Source: Alphaproteobacteria bacterium
GTDB lineage: Bacteria > Pseudomonadota > Alphaproteobacteria > ATCC43930 > CGMCC-115725
Direction of reading: 5' to 3'
Length of the DNA stretch: 64,000 nt
Assembly (NCBI GenBank): GCA_028871455.1
Contig: JAGWNF010000014.1
Location: 1 to 64,000 of the forward strand
Shown here: one piece after another, positions 53,681-62,755 of the stretch
How positions within the stretch are numbered: the stretch's first letter is position 1
How the letters are laid out: the number at the start of each line of letters is the position of its first letter
The notes under the pieces: model-generated
The model's database searches: none
Seen by the model: only the letters and a program-made list of their open reading frames with translations
Told to the model about the DNA's origin: nothing
Made by a program: the position numbers and the translations under genes

Positions 53681-55669
53681 ATGACGCCCACCAAGTTCCT
53701 CCTCGGCCAGATCGTTATCGTCTTCGCCATCGTCATCGGCGGATTGTGGCTCGCGACCCAGTGGGCGGCAGCGCAGCTCGGCTATCAGCCGCCGCTCGGG
53801 GCGCCATGGTTCGTGGTGTGGTCCTGGCCGGTCTATTACCCTTGGCGGCTCTTCGAGTGGTGGTACGTCTACGACGGCTATGCGCCGAGCCTTTTCAACG
53901 AAGCCGGCGTCATCGCGGCCTCGGGCGGGTTCGCGGGGATCATTGTCGCCGTGATCGGCTCGCTATGGCGGGCGCGGCAGAGCCGGCTGGTCACCACCTA
54001 CGGCTCGGCGCGCTGGGCCACCCGGCAGGACATCGAGCGGGCGGGGCTGTTCGATCCCGCGGGTGTATTCCTCGGCCGCTGGCACGACCGCTATTTGCGC
54101 CATGACGGCCCGGAGCATGTCATTGCGTTCGCGCCGACCCGCAGCGGCAAGGGCGTTGGCCTGGTCATCCCGACCCTGCTTTCCTGGCCCGAAAGCGCCG
54201 TCGTCCACGACATCAAGGGCGAGAACTGGCAGCTGACTTCGGGCTGGCGCTCGCGCTTCTCGCATTGCTTGCTGTTCAATCCCACGGATCCACGCTCGGC
54301 CCGCTACAACCCGCTGCTCGAGGTCCGCCGGGGGCCGCACGAGGTGCGGGATGTCCAGAACATCGCCGACATCCTGGTCGATCCCGAAGGCGCCCTGGAC
54401 CGGCGGAACCATTGGGAGAAGACCAGCCACGCGCTGCTCGTCGGCGTGATCCTGCATGTGCTCTACGCCGAGCAGGAGAAGACGCTCGCCCGAGTCGCGA
54501 CGGTGTTCTCCGACCCGCAGCGCTCCTTCGAGCACACGCTGCGCCGGATGATGGCGACCAACCATCTGGGGACGCCGGACCGTCCGGTCGTTCACCCGGT
54601 GGTCGCCTCGGCGGCGCGCGAGGTGCTCAACAAGTCGGAGAACGAGCGCTCGGGCGTGTTGTCGACGGCGATGTCGTTCCTCGGGCTCTACCGCGACCCG
54701 GTCATCGCTGAGACCACGGCGGCCTGCGACTGGCGGATTGCCGATCTGATGGATGCCGAGCGGCCGGTGACGCTCTACCTGGTCATCCCGCCCTCGGATA
54801 TCTCGCGCACCAAGCCGCTGGTTCGCCTGGTGCTGAACCAGATCGGCCGCAGGCTCACCGAGCAACTCGAGGGCGATCCCGCCAAGACGCGGCGGCATCG
54901 GCTGCTGATGATGCTCGACGAGTTACCGGCCCTGGGGCGGCTCGACTTCTTCGAGACGGCGCTTGCCTTCATGGCCGGCTACGGCATCCGGGCCTATCTG
55001 ATCGCCCAGTCCTTGAACCAGATCGCCAAGGCCTATGGCGAGAACAACGCCATCCTCGACAATTGTCACGTCCGCATCGCCTTCGCGGCCAATGACGAGC
55101 GCACGGCGAAGCGCATCTCCGATGCCTTGGGAACCGCGACCGAGCTCAGGCTGCAGCGCAACTACGCGGGACACCGGCTGGCGCCGTGGCTCAGCCACGT
55201 CATGGTCTCGCGTCAGGAGTCCGCCCGGCCGTTGCTGACCCCGGGCGAGGTGATGCAGCTGCCGCCCCATGAGGCGCTGGTGCTGGTCTCGGGCCTGCCG
55301 CCGGTCCGCGCCCGGAAGCTCCGCTATTACGAGGACGACAATTTTGCCGGCCGGCGGCTGCCGCCGCCGGAGCTCGCGACCGGCGGTTATCGCGACCGGC
55401 CGCCGCCGCTGCCCGACGACTGGACCGGGCGCGTGCGCGGTCCCGATCTCCGGCTCCAGCTGGCCGTCGCGCGCGAACTCGACGGTGCCGATGACGAAGG
55501 CGGTCTGCGGCGGCACCTCGGATTGGAAGCGGGGCATCCAAGCGGCTCCGGCTTCGAGACCGCAGACGCCGATGACCCAGCCGAGTCGCCAAATAACGAT
55601 CCGGTCATCGGCCGTGCGCACGCCATGAATACGGGCGACCGGCGTGACGACCTGCTGCCGTCATTCTGA
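53681..55669 (+). CDS. traG: TraG/VirD4 coupling protein
   Basis: A 662-aa type IV coupling ATPase. Two N-terminal membrane segments (about 10-30 and 76-95) anchor it. VITFAPTRSGKGVG-like Walker A lies at 150-160 (FAPTRSGKGVGLVIPTLL), Walker B is LLMMLDELPALGRLDFFE near 405-420, and AYLIAQSLNQIAKAYGENNA follows. It links the relaxase-DNA complex to the trb channel. It opens the operon copG-methyltransferase-trbB-trbG. Confidence 0.95.
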   Translation: MTPTKFLLGQIVIVFAIVIGGLWLATQWAAAQLGYQPPLGAPWFVVWSWPVYYPWRLFEWWYVYDGYAPSLFNEAGVIAASGGFAGIIVAVIGSLWRARQSRLVTTYGSARWATRQDIERAGLFDPAGVFLGRWHDRYLRHDGPEHVIAFAPTRSGKGVGLVIPTLLSWPESAVVHDIKGENWQLTSGWRSRFSHCLLFNPTDPRSARYNPLLEVRRGPHEVRDVQNIADILVDPEGALDRRNHWEKTSHALLVGVILHVLYAEQEKTLARVATVFSDPQRSFEHTLRRMMATNHLGTPDRPVVHPVVASAAREVLNKSENERSGVLSTAMSFLGLYRDPVIAETTAACDWRIADLMDAERPVTLYLVIPPSDISRTKPLVRLVLNQIGRRLTEQLEGDPAKTRRHRLLMMLDELPALGRLDFFETALAFMAGYGIRAYLIAQSLNQIAKAYGENNAILDNCHVRIAFAANDERTAKRISDALGTATELRLQRNYAGHRLAPWLSHVMVSRQESARPLLTPGEVMQLPPHEALVLVSGLPPVRARKLRYYEDDNFAGRRLPPPELATGGYRDRPPPLPDDWTGRVRGPDLRLQLAVARELDGADDEGGLRRHLGLEAGHPSGSGFETADADDPAESPNNDPVIGRAHAMNTGDRRDDLLPSF

Positions 55670-55676
55670 GGGTTCG

Positions 55677-56066
55677 ATGAGGCAGCGGCACGAGTTCTAT
55701 CTCAACGAAGAGCTGTCGCAGCGGCTGGCAGACCTCGCGGCCAAGCCGGGGGCGAGCAAGACCGCCATCATGACCGATGCGCTCAAGGCCTGGCTCGAGC
55801 GCCGCGGCGCCAGTGAGATCGAGGAGCGCTTCAAGGCCCGGCTCGACAAGCTGTCACTGCAGCTGGGCCGCATCGAGCGCGACCAGCAGGTGATCGCCGA
55901 GACGCTGGCGCTGTTCATCCGCTTCCAGTTCACGGTCTATGCCCAGGTCGAGCCCGACCGGACGGCACAGCTCATCGGCCAGGACCGCTTCAAGGCGTTC
56001 ATTGCCGAGGTCGGCCGCCGCCTTGCCGGCGGCAAGAGCCTCACCGCCGAGGTGCTGCCGCCATGA
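55677..56066 (+). CDS. CopG family ribbon-helix-helix protein
   Basis: A 129-aa protein from ATG 55677. The RHH domain is RHEFYLNEELSQRLADLAAK then PGASKTAIMTDALKAWLERR. A helical dimer region (RLDKLSLQLGRIERDQQVIA) follows. In trb-type elements it sits between traG and trbB and may regulate transfer. Its stop overlaps the methyltransferase ATG. Confidence 0.85.
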   Translation: MRQRHEFYLNEELSQRLADLAAKPGASKTAIMTDALKAWLERRGASEIEERFKARLDKLSLQLGRIERDQQVIAETLALFIRFQFTVYAQVEPDRTAQLIGQDRFKAFIAEVGRRLAGGKSLTAEVLPP

Positions 56067-56785
56067 ACGGCAAGGTCGTCATCGGCGATGCCGTGCTCTA
56101 TCGCGCCGATTGCCGCGAGATCCTGCCGCGCCTGGAGGATATCGAACTCATCGTGACCGATCCGCCCTACGGCACCGGCGGGTGGCGTCGCACCGCTGCG
56201 GGGCAGGGACGCGATCCAAGCGCGGCTCTGGTGCGCGAGCCGTGGGATGACGGTGCACTCGATTGGCTCGCCCTTTGCCGCGGCGCGCCGGTGCTGACCT
56301 TTTGGCCGCCGCAGCAAATGGCACAGCTGCTCGCGGCGGCGCGAGCCGCCGGCTACGCCAAGACGCGGTTCCTCTATATGCGCAAGCGCGATCCCCGCCC
56401 GCCGGTTGCGGGTCGTACCGCCTGGTCGGTCGAGCCGATCGCCGTGCTGTCGCAGCCTGGATTCCAGCTCTACGGCGGCACCGATGTCATCGACACCACC
56501 ACGCCGCGGATTGGGCGCGATGCCGAGGCGGTCGGGCATCCGTACCAGAAGCCGCTCGCCGTCATGCTCTGGCTCATCGCGAAGACGCGCTGCGGCTCCA
56601 TCGTCGATCCCTTCATGGGCTCGGGCACAACCGGGCTTGCCTGCAAGCAGCTCGGCCGTAGGTTCATCGGCATCGAGCGCGATCCAGACTCCTTTACGCT
56701 CGCCAGCCGGCGACTGACCGAAGCCGAGCGCCAGGCCGATCTGCCGTGGGGCCGGCTGGCACTTCCGGGGCTGCGCCATGAGTGA
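56063..56785 (+). CDS. DNA methyltransferase (N4/N6-type) within the transfer operon
   Basis: A 240-aa amino-methyltransferase. Motif IV DPPYG is at 33-37 (IELIVTDPPYGTGGW), before motif I DPFMGSGTTGLACKQLGRRF near 187, the order of the beta class. HPYQKPLAVMLWLIAKTRCG gives the usual QKP end. The target-recognition part is short. It overlaps CopG (ATGA) and trbB by 8 bp, so it is translated with the transfer genes. It may mark element DNA against host restriction; the recognition site cannot be read. Confidence 0.9.
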   Translation: MNGKVVIGDAVLYRADCREILPRLEDIELIVTDPPYGTGGWRRTAAGQGRDPSAALVREPWDDGALDWLALCRGAPVLTFWPPQQMAQLLAAARAAGYAKTRFLYMRKRDPRPPVAGRTAWSVEPIAVLSQPGFQLYGGTDVIDTTTPRIGRDAEAVGHPYQKPLAVMLWLIAKTRCGSIVDPFMGSGTTGLACKQLGRRFIGIERDPDSFTLASRRLTEAERQADLPWGRLALPGLRHE

Positions 56786-57722
56786 GCATCCAGAAGCCCG
56801 CGGCCGGCGGCGCGCCATGCTGCGCACCGCCATGGGATCGGAGATCGCTGAAGCACTGGCCGATCCGGCGGTGATCGAGGTCATGGTCAATCCCGACGGG
56901 CGGTTGCGGCTCGACCGGCTGGGCGAGGGCAGGGTGGCAACCGATACCCGGCTCAGTGTCGCGGCGGTCGAGCGGATTATCCGCTTGGTCGCGTCGCATG
57001 TGCGGCTCGAAGCGCATGCCGGCAATCCACTGGTGAGCGCCGAGCTGCCAGAGACCGGCGAGCGCTTCCAGGGCGTACTGCCGCCGGTGTCGGCGGCGCC
57101 GTGCTTTGCCATCCGCAAGCCGGCGGTGAAGGTTTATCGGCTCGCGGATTATGTCGCCGACCGGATCTTGTCGCCCTTGCAGGCCGAAGCGCTGAGGCGG
57201 GCGGTGACGGAGCGGCAGAACGTGTTGGTCGCCGGCGGCACCAGCTCGGGCAAGACGACGCTGGCGAATGCGCTTCTCGCCGAGATCGCCGACGAGCGGG
57301 TGATCTTGATCGAGGACACGCGCGAGCTGCAATGCACGGCGCCCGATTGCGTGGCGCTTCGGACCAAACCCGGAGTGACGCTCGCCGACCTGGTGCGGGT
57401 GACTCTCCGATTGCGGCCCGACCGGATCGTGGTCGGCGAGGTGCGGGGCGGCGAGGCGCTGGAGCTGCTCAAGGCCTGGAACACCGGCCATCCCGGCGGC
57501 CTCTCGACCGTCCATGCCAATTCGGCGCGGGCGGCGCTCTACCGGCTGGAGCAACTCATCCAGGAATGCGTCGTCACCGTGCCACGCCGGCTCATTGCCG
57601 AGGCGGTCGACTGCGTCGTGTTCATCCGCGGCCGCGGCACCGACCGCCGCGTCGAGACTATCGCCAGCATCACCGGCCTCGATGCCGGCGGTGACTACGC
57701 CCTCTCCGACCTCGCGGCCTGA
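56778..57722 (+). CDS. trbB: TrbB traffic ATPase (VirB11-type)
   Basis: A 314-aa hexameric secretion ATPase. The N-terminal domain (SEIAEALADPAVIEVMVNPD) is followed by Walker A GGTSSGKTTLANALL (about 152-166), the Asp box LIEDTRELQCTAPDCVALRT, and Walker B DRIVVGEVRGGEALELLKAW, then the His box NTGHPGGLSTVHANSARAAL. It powers pilus biogenesis and DNA transfer at the inner face of the membrane. Confidence 0.95.
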   Translation: MSEHPEARGRRRAMLRTAMGSEIAEALADPAVIEVMVNPDGRLRLDRLGEGRVATDTRLSVAAVERIIRLVASHVRLEAHAGNPLVSAELPETGERFQGVLPPVSAAPCFAIRKPAVKVYRLADYVADRILSPLQAEALRRAVTERQNVLVAGGTSSGKTTLANALLAEIADERVILIEDTRELQCTAPDCVALRTKPGVTLADLVRVTLRLRPDRIVVGEVRGGEALELLKAWNTGHPGGLSTVHANSARAALYRLEQLIQECVVTVPRRLIAEAVDCVVFIRGRGTDRRVETIASITGLDAGGDYALSDLAA

Positions 57723-57737
57723 ACTGAAGGAGAACGC

Positions 57738-58046
57738 ATGCGACACCTTATATATAGGACTCTCGCCAGCCTCGCCTTCTTAACCCTGTCTCTCCCGGCC
57801 GATGCCGCGGGCTCCAACATGCCGTGGGAGCAGCCGCTGCAGCAGATCCTCGACTCGGTGCAGGGGCCGGTCGCCAAGATCATTGCCGTCATCATCATCA
57901 TTATCACCGGGTTGAGCCTCGCCTTCGGCGAGACCTCGGGCGGCTTCCGGCGGCTCATCCAGATCGTGTTCGGCATCTCGATCGCGTTTGCCGCCTCGAG
58001 CTTCTTCCTGTCCTTCTTCTCCTTTGCCGGCGGGGCCTTGGTATGA
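57738..58046 (+). CDS. trbC: TrbC pilin
   Basis: A 102-aa prepilin with GAAGGAG before the ATG. A signal segment (LIYRTLASLAFLTLSLPADA) is followed by MPWEQPLQQILDSVQGPVAK, the conserved TrbC start, and two hydrophobic helices (IIAVIIIIITGLSLAF and IVFGISIAFAASSFFLSFFS). It is processed by TraF into the conjugative pilus subunit. Overlaps trbD by 4 bp. Confidence 0.9.
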   Translation: MRHLIYRTLASLAFLTLSLPADAAGSNMPWEQPLQQILDSVQGPVAKIIAVIIIIITGLSLAFGETSGGFRRLIQIVFGISIAFAASSFFLSFFSFAGGALV

Positions 58047-58294
58047 CGGGTCTCGAGGTGCCGCTGCACCGGGCGCTGACCGAGCCCATCCTGCTGGGCG
58101 GTGCGCCGCGGTCGATCGCCATTGTCAACGGCACCATCTCGGCGGCGCTCGGCCTCGGTCTCCATCTCTGGCTCGCGGGGCTCGCGCTCTGGGCCATCGG
58201 CCATTCGCTCGCCGTGTTCGCGGCACGGCGCGATCCGCGCTTTGCCGAGGTGCTGGCGCGGCACCTCAGGCAGCGATCACACCTCACATGCTGA
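58043..58294 (+). CDS. trbD: TrbD
   Basis: An 83-aa protein from ATG 58043. EVPLHRALTEPILLGGAPRS is the TrbD/VirB3 start, followed by a membrane hairpin (IAIVNGTISAALGLGLHLWL then AGLALWAIGHSLAVFAARRD) and PRFAEVLARHL. It anchors TrbE at the inner membrane. Overlaps trbC (ATGA) and trbE by 7 bp. Confidence 0.9.
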   Translation: MTGLEVPLHRALTEPILLGGAPRSIAIVNGTISAALGLGLHLWLAGLALWAIGHSLAVFAARRDPRFAEVLARHLRQRSHLTC

Positions 58295-60741
58295 ACCTCG
58301 CCGAATACCGCCACCGCGCCGACCGGCTCGCCGATCATCTGCCCTGGGCCGCGCTGGTGGCGCCCGGCGTGGTCCTCAACAAGGACGGCAGCTTCCAGCG
58401 CACCTTCCGCTTCCGCGGGCCCGATCTCGAGAGCGCCACCGAGGCCGAGCTCATTGCCACCTGCGCCCGGCTCAACAACGTGCTGCGGCGCTTCGGCTCG
58501 GGCTGGGCGCTGTTCTTCGAGGCTGAGCGCTTTGCGGCGCCGGGCTATCCCGACTCGACGTTCCCTGAGCCCGCCTCCTGGCTCATTGATCGCGAGCGCC
58601 GCGCGGCCTTCGACCCGAATGAGTCGGGTGAGGCACTCGATCCCAAATCAGCGGTCGTGCACGATCCTTACGAAAGCACCTATCACCTGACGCTGCTCTG
58701 CCTGCCGCCGGCCGATCCGGTGAGCCGCGCCGAGCGCGCCCTGGTCGAGACCAAGGCCGTCGAGCGCGACTGGCGCTACGAGCTCCAGGCGTTCGTCGCC
58801 GAGACCGAGCGGGTGCGCGACCTGCTCGAAGGCTTCATGCCCGAGATCGCGCCGCTCGATGACGCGGCGACGCTGACGTATCTCCACGGCACGATCGCGA
58901 CGCGTCGGCATCGGGTCGCGGTGCCCGAAACGCCGATGTATCTCGATGCCGTGCTGGTCGACGAACCCTTGAGCGGCGGGCTCGAGCCCAGGCTCAGCGA
59001 CCATCATCTGCGCACACTCTCGGTGCTCGGGTTCCCGGGCCTGACGCGGCCTGGGTTGCTCGATGCGCTCAACCATCTGGGCTTCGCTTATCGCTGGGTC
59101 ACCCGCTTCATCGCGCTCGACAAGACCGAGGCGACCAAGGTCCTGACCCGGCTGCGGCGGCAGTGGTTCGCCAAGCGCAAGTCGATCACGGTGCTGCTGC
59201 GGGAGGTGCTCTACAACGAGCCGGTCCAGCTCCTCGACTCGGATGCCGCCAACAAGACGATGGATGCCGACGAGGCGCTCCAGGCCCTCGGCGGCGACCA
59301 TGTCGCCTTCGGGTATCTGACGGCGACCGTCAGCGTGCTCGATGCCGACCGCCGGCGGGTCGACGAGAAGCTACGGGCGGTCGAGCGCGCCATTCACGGT
59401 GCCGGCTTCACCACCATCCGCGAGAGCGTCAATGCCGTCGAGGCCTGGCTCGGCTCATTGCCCGGGCAGGTCTACGCCAATGTCCGGCAGCCCATCGTCC
59501 ATACCCTCAACCTCGCGCACCTCGTGCCGGTGTCGTCGGTCTGGGCCGGGCCGGAGCGGGATGCGTACCTGGATGGCCCGCCGCTGTTCCATGCCGAGAC
59601 CAGCGGCGCGACGCCGTTCCGCTTCGCGCTCCATGTCGGCGATGTCGGGCACATGCTGATCGTCGGCCCAACCGGCGCCGGTAAGTCGGTACTGCTGGCG
59701 CTGATGGCGCTGCAGTTCCGGCGTTATCCGCGAACCCGCGTCACGATCTTCGACAAAGGCAACTCGGCCCGGGCCGCGGTGCTGGCGATGGACGGCGTGC
59801 ATCACCGCCTCGGCTCGGACGGGTCGCTCGCCTTCCAGCCGCTGCGGCGGATCGACGATCCGGCGGAGCGCAGCTGGGCCGCCGAGTGGCTCACCGGGCT
59901 CCTCGTGCACGAAAAGGTTGCGGTCACGCCCGAGGTCAAGGAGCTGGTGTGGTCGGCGCTCAACAGCCTGGCCTCGGCGCCGGCATCCGAGCGGACGCTC
60001 ACCGGCCTCTCCGTCCTGCTGCAGTCGAACGCGCTCAAGGCGGCGCTACTGCCCTATACCCTCGACGGCCCCTTCGGCCGCCTGCTCGACGCCGCCGAGG
60101 ACCGGCTCGCTCTCGCCGACGTGCAGTGCTTCGAGACCGAGAGCCTGATGCATGAGACGGGCGTCGTCCTGCCGGTGCTGACCTATCTGTTCCATCGCCT
60201 GGAGGCGCGGTTCGATGGATCTCCGACGCTGCTCATCCTCGACGAGGCCTGGGTCTACCTCGATCACCCGCTGTTCGCGGCCCGCATCCGCGAGTGGCTC
60301 AAGGTGCTGCGCAAGAAGAACGTCGCGGTGGTATTCGCGACCCAGTCGCTGGCGGATATTGCCGAGAGCTCCATCGCGCCGGCGATTATCGAGAGCTGCC
60401 CGCAGCGCATATTCCTGCCCAACGATCGCGCCATCGAGCCGCATATGCGGGCGGCCTACGAACGCTTCGGCCTCAACGACCGCCAGCTCGAGCTGATCGC
60501 CCGGGCCATCCCCAAGCGCCAGTACTACCTGCAATCGCGCCGCGGCAACCGGCTGTTCGAGCTCGGCCTCGGCCCAATCGCGCTCGCCCTCTGCGGCGCC
60601 TCCGAACCCGCCAGCCAGGCGCTGATCGATCGCGCGCTCGCCGAGGGTGGCGCGTTCGCCGACACATTCCTGCGTGCGCGCGGCCTCGATTGGGCCGCCG
60701 ATCTCCTGGCGCGATACCCGGAGAAGGCAATCGAGACATGA
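58288..60741 (+). CDS. trbE: TrbE traffic ATPase (VirB4-type)
   Basis: An 817-aa protein from ATG 58288. The N-terminal CagE/TrbE domain (HRADRLADHLPWAALVAPGV, NKDGSFQRTFRFRGPDLES) leads to the ATPase: Walker A VGPTGAGKSVLLALMAL (about 458-474), Walker B LLILDEAWVYLDHPLFAARI near 645 and FATQSLADIAESSIAPAI. Length is typical of VirB4 proteins. It energises channel assembly. Confidence 0.95.
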   Translation: MLNLAEYRHRADRLADHLPWAALVAPGVVLNKDGSFQRTFRFRGPDLESATEAELIATCARLNNVLRRFGSGWALFFEAERFAAPGYPDSTFPEPASWLIDRERRAAFDPNESGEALDPKSAVVHDPYESTYHLTLLCLPPADPVSRAERALVETKAVERDWRYELQAFVAETERVRDLLEGFMPEIAPLDDAATLTYLHGTIATRRHRVAVPETPMYLDAVLVDEPLSGGLEPRLSDHHLRTLSVLGFPGLTRPGLLDALNHLGFAYRWVTRFIALDKTEATKVLTRLRRQWFAKRKSITVLLREVLYNEPVQLLDSDAANKTMDADEALQALGGDHVAFGYLTATVSVLDADRRRVDEKLRAVERAIHGAGFTTIRESVNAVEAWLGSLPGQVYANVRQPIVHTLNLAHLVPVSSVWAGPERDAYLDGPPLFHAETSGATPFRFALHVGDVGHMLIVGPTGAGKSVLLALMALQFRRYPRTRVTIFDKGNSARAAVLAMDGVHHRLGSDGSLAFQPLRRIDDPAERSWAAEWLTGLLVHEKVAVTPEVKELVWSALNSLASAPASERTLTGLSVLLQSNALKAALLPYTLDGPFGRLLDAAEDRLALADVQCFETESLMHETGVVLPVLTYLFHRLEARFDGSPTLLILDEAWVYLDHPLFAARIREWLKVLRKKNVAVVFATQSLADIAESSIAPAIIESCPQRIFLPNDRAIEPHMRAAYERFGLNDRQLELIARAIPKRQYYLQSRRGNRLFELGLGPIALALCGASEPASQALIDRALAEGGAFADTFLRARGLDWAADLLARYPEKAIET

Positions 60742-61487
60742 AGAACTGCACTCAAGCCAGAAGTGGCTGCACCACCCGGCGTCGTCGGGCGCTATTGGCG
60801 GCCATGGTCGCCGTCTTGATGGCCTGCATGACGCCGAAGGCATTCGCGGTCTGGCCGGTGTTCGATGCGGCAGTGTTCTCACAGAACATGATCGAGGCGG
60901 CGCGGCTGCTGCAGCAGATCGACAACCAGATCCAGGCGCTGCAGAACCAGGCGCTGATGCTCGAGAACATGGCGCGCAACCTCGCGAGCCTCAACGTCTC
61001 GCAGCTCGGCACCATGGTCGCCAATCTCGACCAGATCAGCAGCCTGATGAACCAAGCCCAGGGCATCGCCTTCAATGTGAGCGCGACCCAGGCCGCGTTC
61101 GATCGGTACTACCCGCAGCAATACGCGCCGTCGGTCGACACGGCGCAGCTGGTCGCCGATGCGCACCAACGCTGGCAGCAGGCGATGGACGCCTTCGGCC
61201 AGACGCTCACGGTGCAGGCGCAGGTGACGCAGAACGTCGAGACCGATACCGGCACGCTGGGGGTGCTGGTCGATGCCTCGCAAGGCGCCGCCGGCAACCT
61301 GCAAGTGAACCAGGCGGCCAATCAGCTGCGGGCGCTCGCCATCAAGCAGCAGCTCCAGATCGAAAGCCTGATGGCGGCGCAGGACCGCGCCGTGGCCCTC
61401 GAATCGGCCCGCGACGCCGAGGCCGAGGAGGAGGCGCAGGCCGAGTTCACCCGCTTCATCGGTAGCTCGGACGCCTATACGCCATGA
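60738..61487 (+). CDS. trbJ: TrbJ
   Basis: A 249-aa periplasmic protein, a VirB5-like pilus-tip component. A signal sequence (RRRALLAAMVAVLMACMTPK, cleaved after AFA) is followed by a long helix: QNMIEAARLLQQIDNQIQAL then QNQALMLENMARNLASL. It ends AQAEFTRFIGSSDAY. It overlaps trbE and trbL by 4 bp each, with no trbK between trbJ and trbL. Confidence 0.9.
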   Translation: MKNCTQARSGCTTRRRRALLAAMVAVLMACMTPKAFAVWPVFDAAVFSQNMIEAARLLQQIDNQIQALQNQALMLENMARNLASLNVSQLGTMVANLDQISSLMNQAQGIAFNVSATQAAFDRYYPQQYAPSVDTAQLVADAHQRWQQAMDAFGQTLTVQAQVTQNVETDTGTLGVLVDASQGAAGNLQVNQAANQLRALAIKQQLQIESLMAAQDRAVALESARDAEAEEEAQAEFTRFIGSSDAYTP

Positions 61488-62755
61488 ACAATCTGGGGGT
61501 CATTGACCAATTCCTGCAGACCTTCATCCGCTACATCGACGGTGGCTTCGGGCTCCTGGGCGGCGACGTCGCCCATCTCACGACGATTCTGGTCGGCATC
61601 GATGTCACGCTAGCCGGCCTGTTCTGGGCGCTCGACGGCGGCACCGACGTGGTCGCGAGCCTCTTGAAGAAGGTGCTCTATGTCGGCGCGTTCGCGCTGA
61701 TCCTCAACAACTTCGAAACGCTCTCGACGGCGATCTATAACTCGTTTGCCGCGCTCGGGCTCGCCGCCACCAACAACACCCTCGGGCCCCAGGACCTGCT
61801 GCTCCCGGGCAAGCTCGCCAGCATCGGCTTCCAGGCCGCCTGGCCTCTGCTGAAGCAGGCGGGCTCGCTGGTCGGGTTCACCACCTTCATCGACCATGCG
61901 GTGACGATCTTCGTGCTGGTGGTGGCGTGGCTCATCGTCGTGCTCGCCTTCTTTATCCTGGCGGTGCAACTCTTCATCACGGTCCTTGAGTTCAAGCTGA
62001 CGACGCTCGCGGGGTTCGTGCTGGTGCCGTTCGCGCTCTGGAACAAGACCGCGTTTCTGGCCGAGCGCGTGCTCGGCAACGTCGTGGCCGCGGGCGTCAA
62101 GGTCATGGTGCTGGCCGTCATTGTCGGGATCGGCGACAGCTTCTTCAGCCAGTACACCAATGCGCTCCAGGGGCAGGAGCCGAGTCTCGCCCAGGCGATG
62201 TCGCTGGTGCTGGCTTCGCTCGCCCTGTTTGGGCTCGGGATCTTCGGTCCGGGGATTGCGACCGGGCTGGTCAGCGGCGCGCCGCAGCTTGGTGCCGGTG
62301 CCGTCGCCGGCACGGTCGGCGCCGTCGCGGCCGGCGCCGCACTGACCGGTGCCGCGGCCTGGGGCGGGGCGCGGCTCGCGGGCTCCGGCGGCCTCGCGGC
62401 GATCCGCGCCGGCAGCGCCGTCAGCACGGCCTACGGTCTCGGCCGCGCCAGCTCGCAGGCCGAAGGGCTCGGCGGCGTCGGTGCCGGACTCGCCGGTGTT
62501 GCGCGCGCCGGCGCCGGAATGTTCGCCGGGCGCACAGCGGGCCCCTTCGCCGATGCGGTCGCCGCCGGACGCGCTGCGGCGTGGCGTGCGACCGGTGGCG
62601 CAGCCGACGAGCCGGGCATCGCCGATGAGGTGCCGGGATGGGCGAGGCGGATGCAGGCTGCGCACCGCCGCCACACGCATACCAATATCGCCATGCAGGC
62701 GGTCAAGGACGGCGATCGGCCGGGCAGCGGCTTGAAGATCGATCTAGGTGAATGA
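61484..62755 (+). CDS. trbL: TrbL
   Basis: A 423-aa polytopic protein (VirB6-type). VIDQFLQTFIRYIDGGFGLL starts the family, followed by five to seven membrane segments, such as HAVTIFVLVVAWLIVVLAFF and LTTLAGFVLVPFALWNKTAF. A low-complexity Gly/Ala-rich C-terminus (GAGAVAGTVGAVAAGAALTG) is typical. It forms part of the inner-membrane channel. Confidence 0.95.
   Translation: MNNLGVIDQFLQTFIRYIDGGFGLLGGDVAHLTTILVGIDVTLAGLFWALDGGTDVVASLLKKVLYVGAFALILNNFETLSTAIYNSFAALGLAATNNTLGPQDLLLPGKLASIGFQAAWPLLKQAGSLVGFTTFIDHAVTIFVLVVAWLIVVLAFFILAVQLFITVLEFKLTTLAGFVLVPFALWNKTAFLAERVLGNVVAAGVKVMVLAVIVGIGDSFFSQYTNALQGQEPSLAQAMSLVLASLALFGLGIFGPGIATGLVSGAPQLGAGAVAGTVGAVAAGAALTGAAAWGGARLAGSGGLAAIRAGSAVSTAYGLGRASSQAEGLGGVGAGLAGVARAGAGMFAGRTAGPFADAVAAGRAAAWRATGGAADEPGIADEVPGWARRMQAAHRRHTHTNIAMQAVKDGDRPGSGLKIDLGE

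Noticed and set aside
57061-57694. Long alternative-frame open stretches inside the trb genes
   Set aside because: GC-driven shadows of genes with clear motifs.
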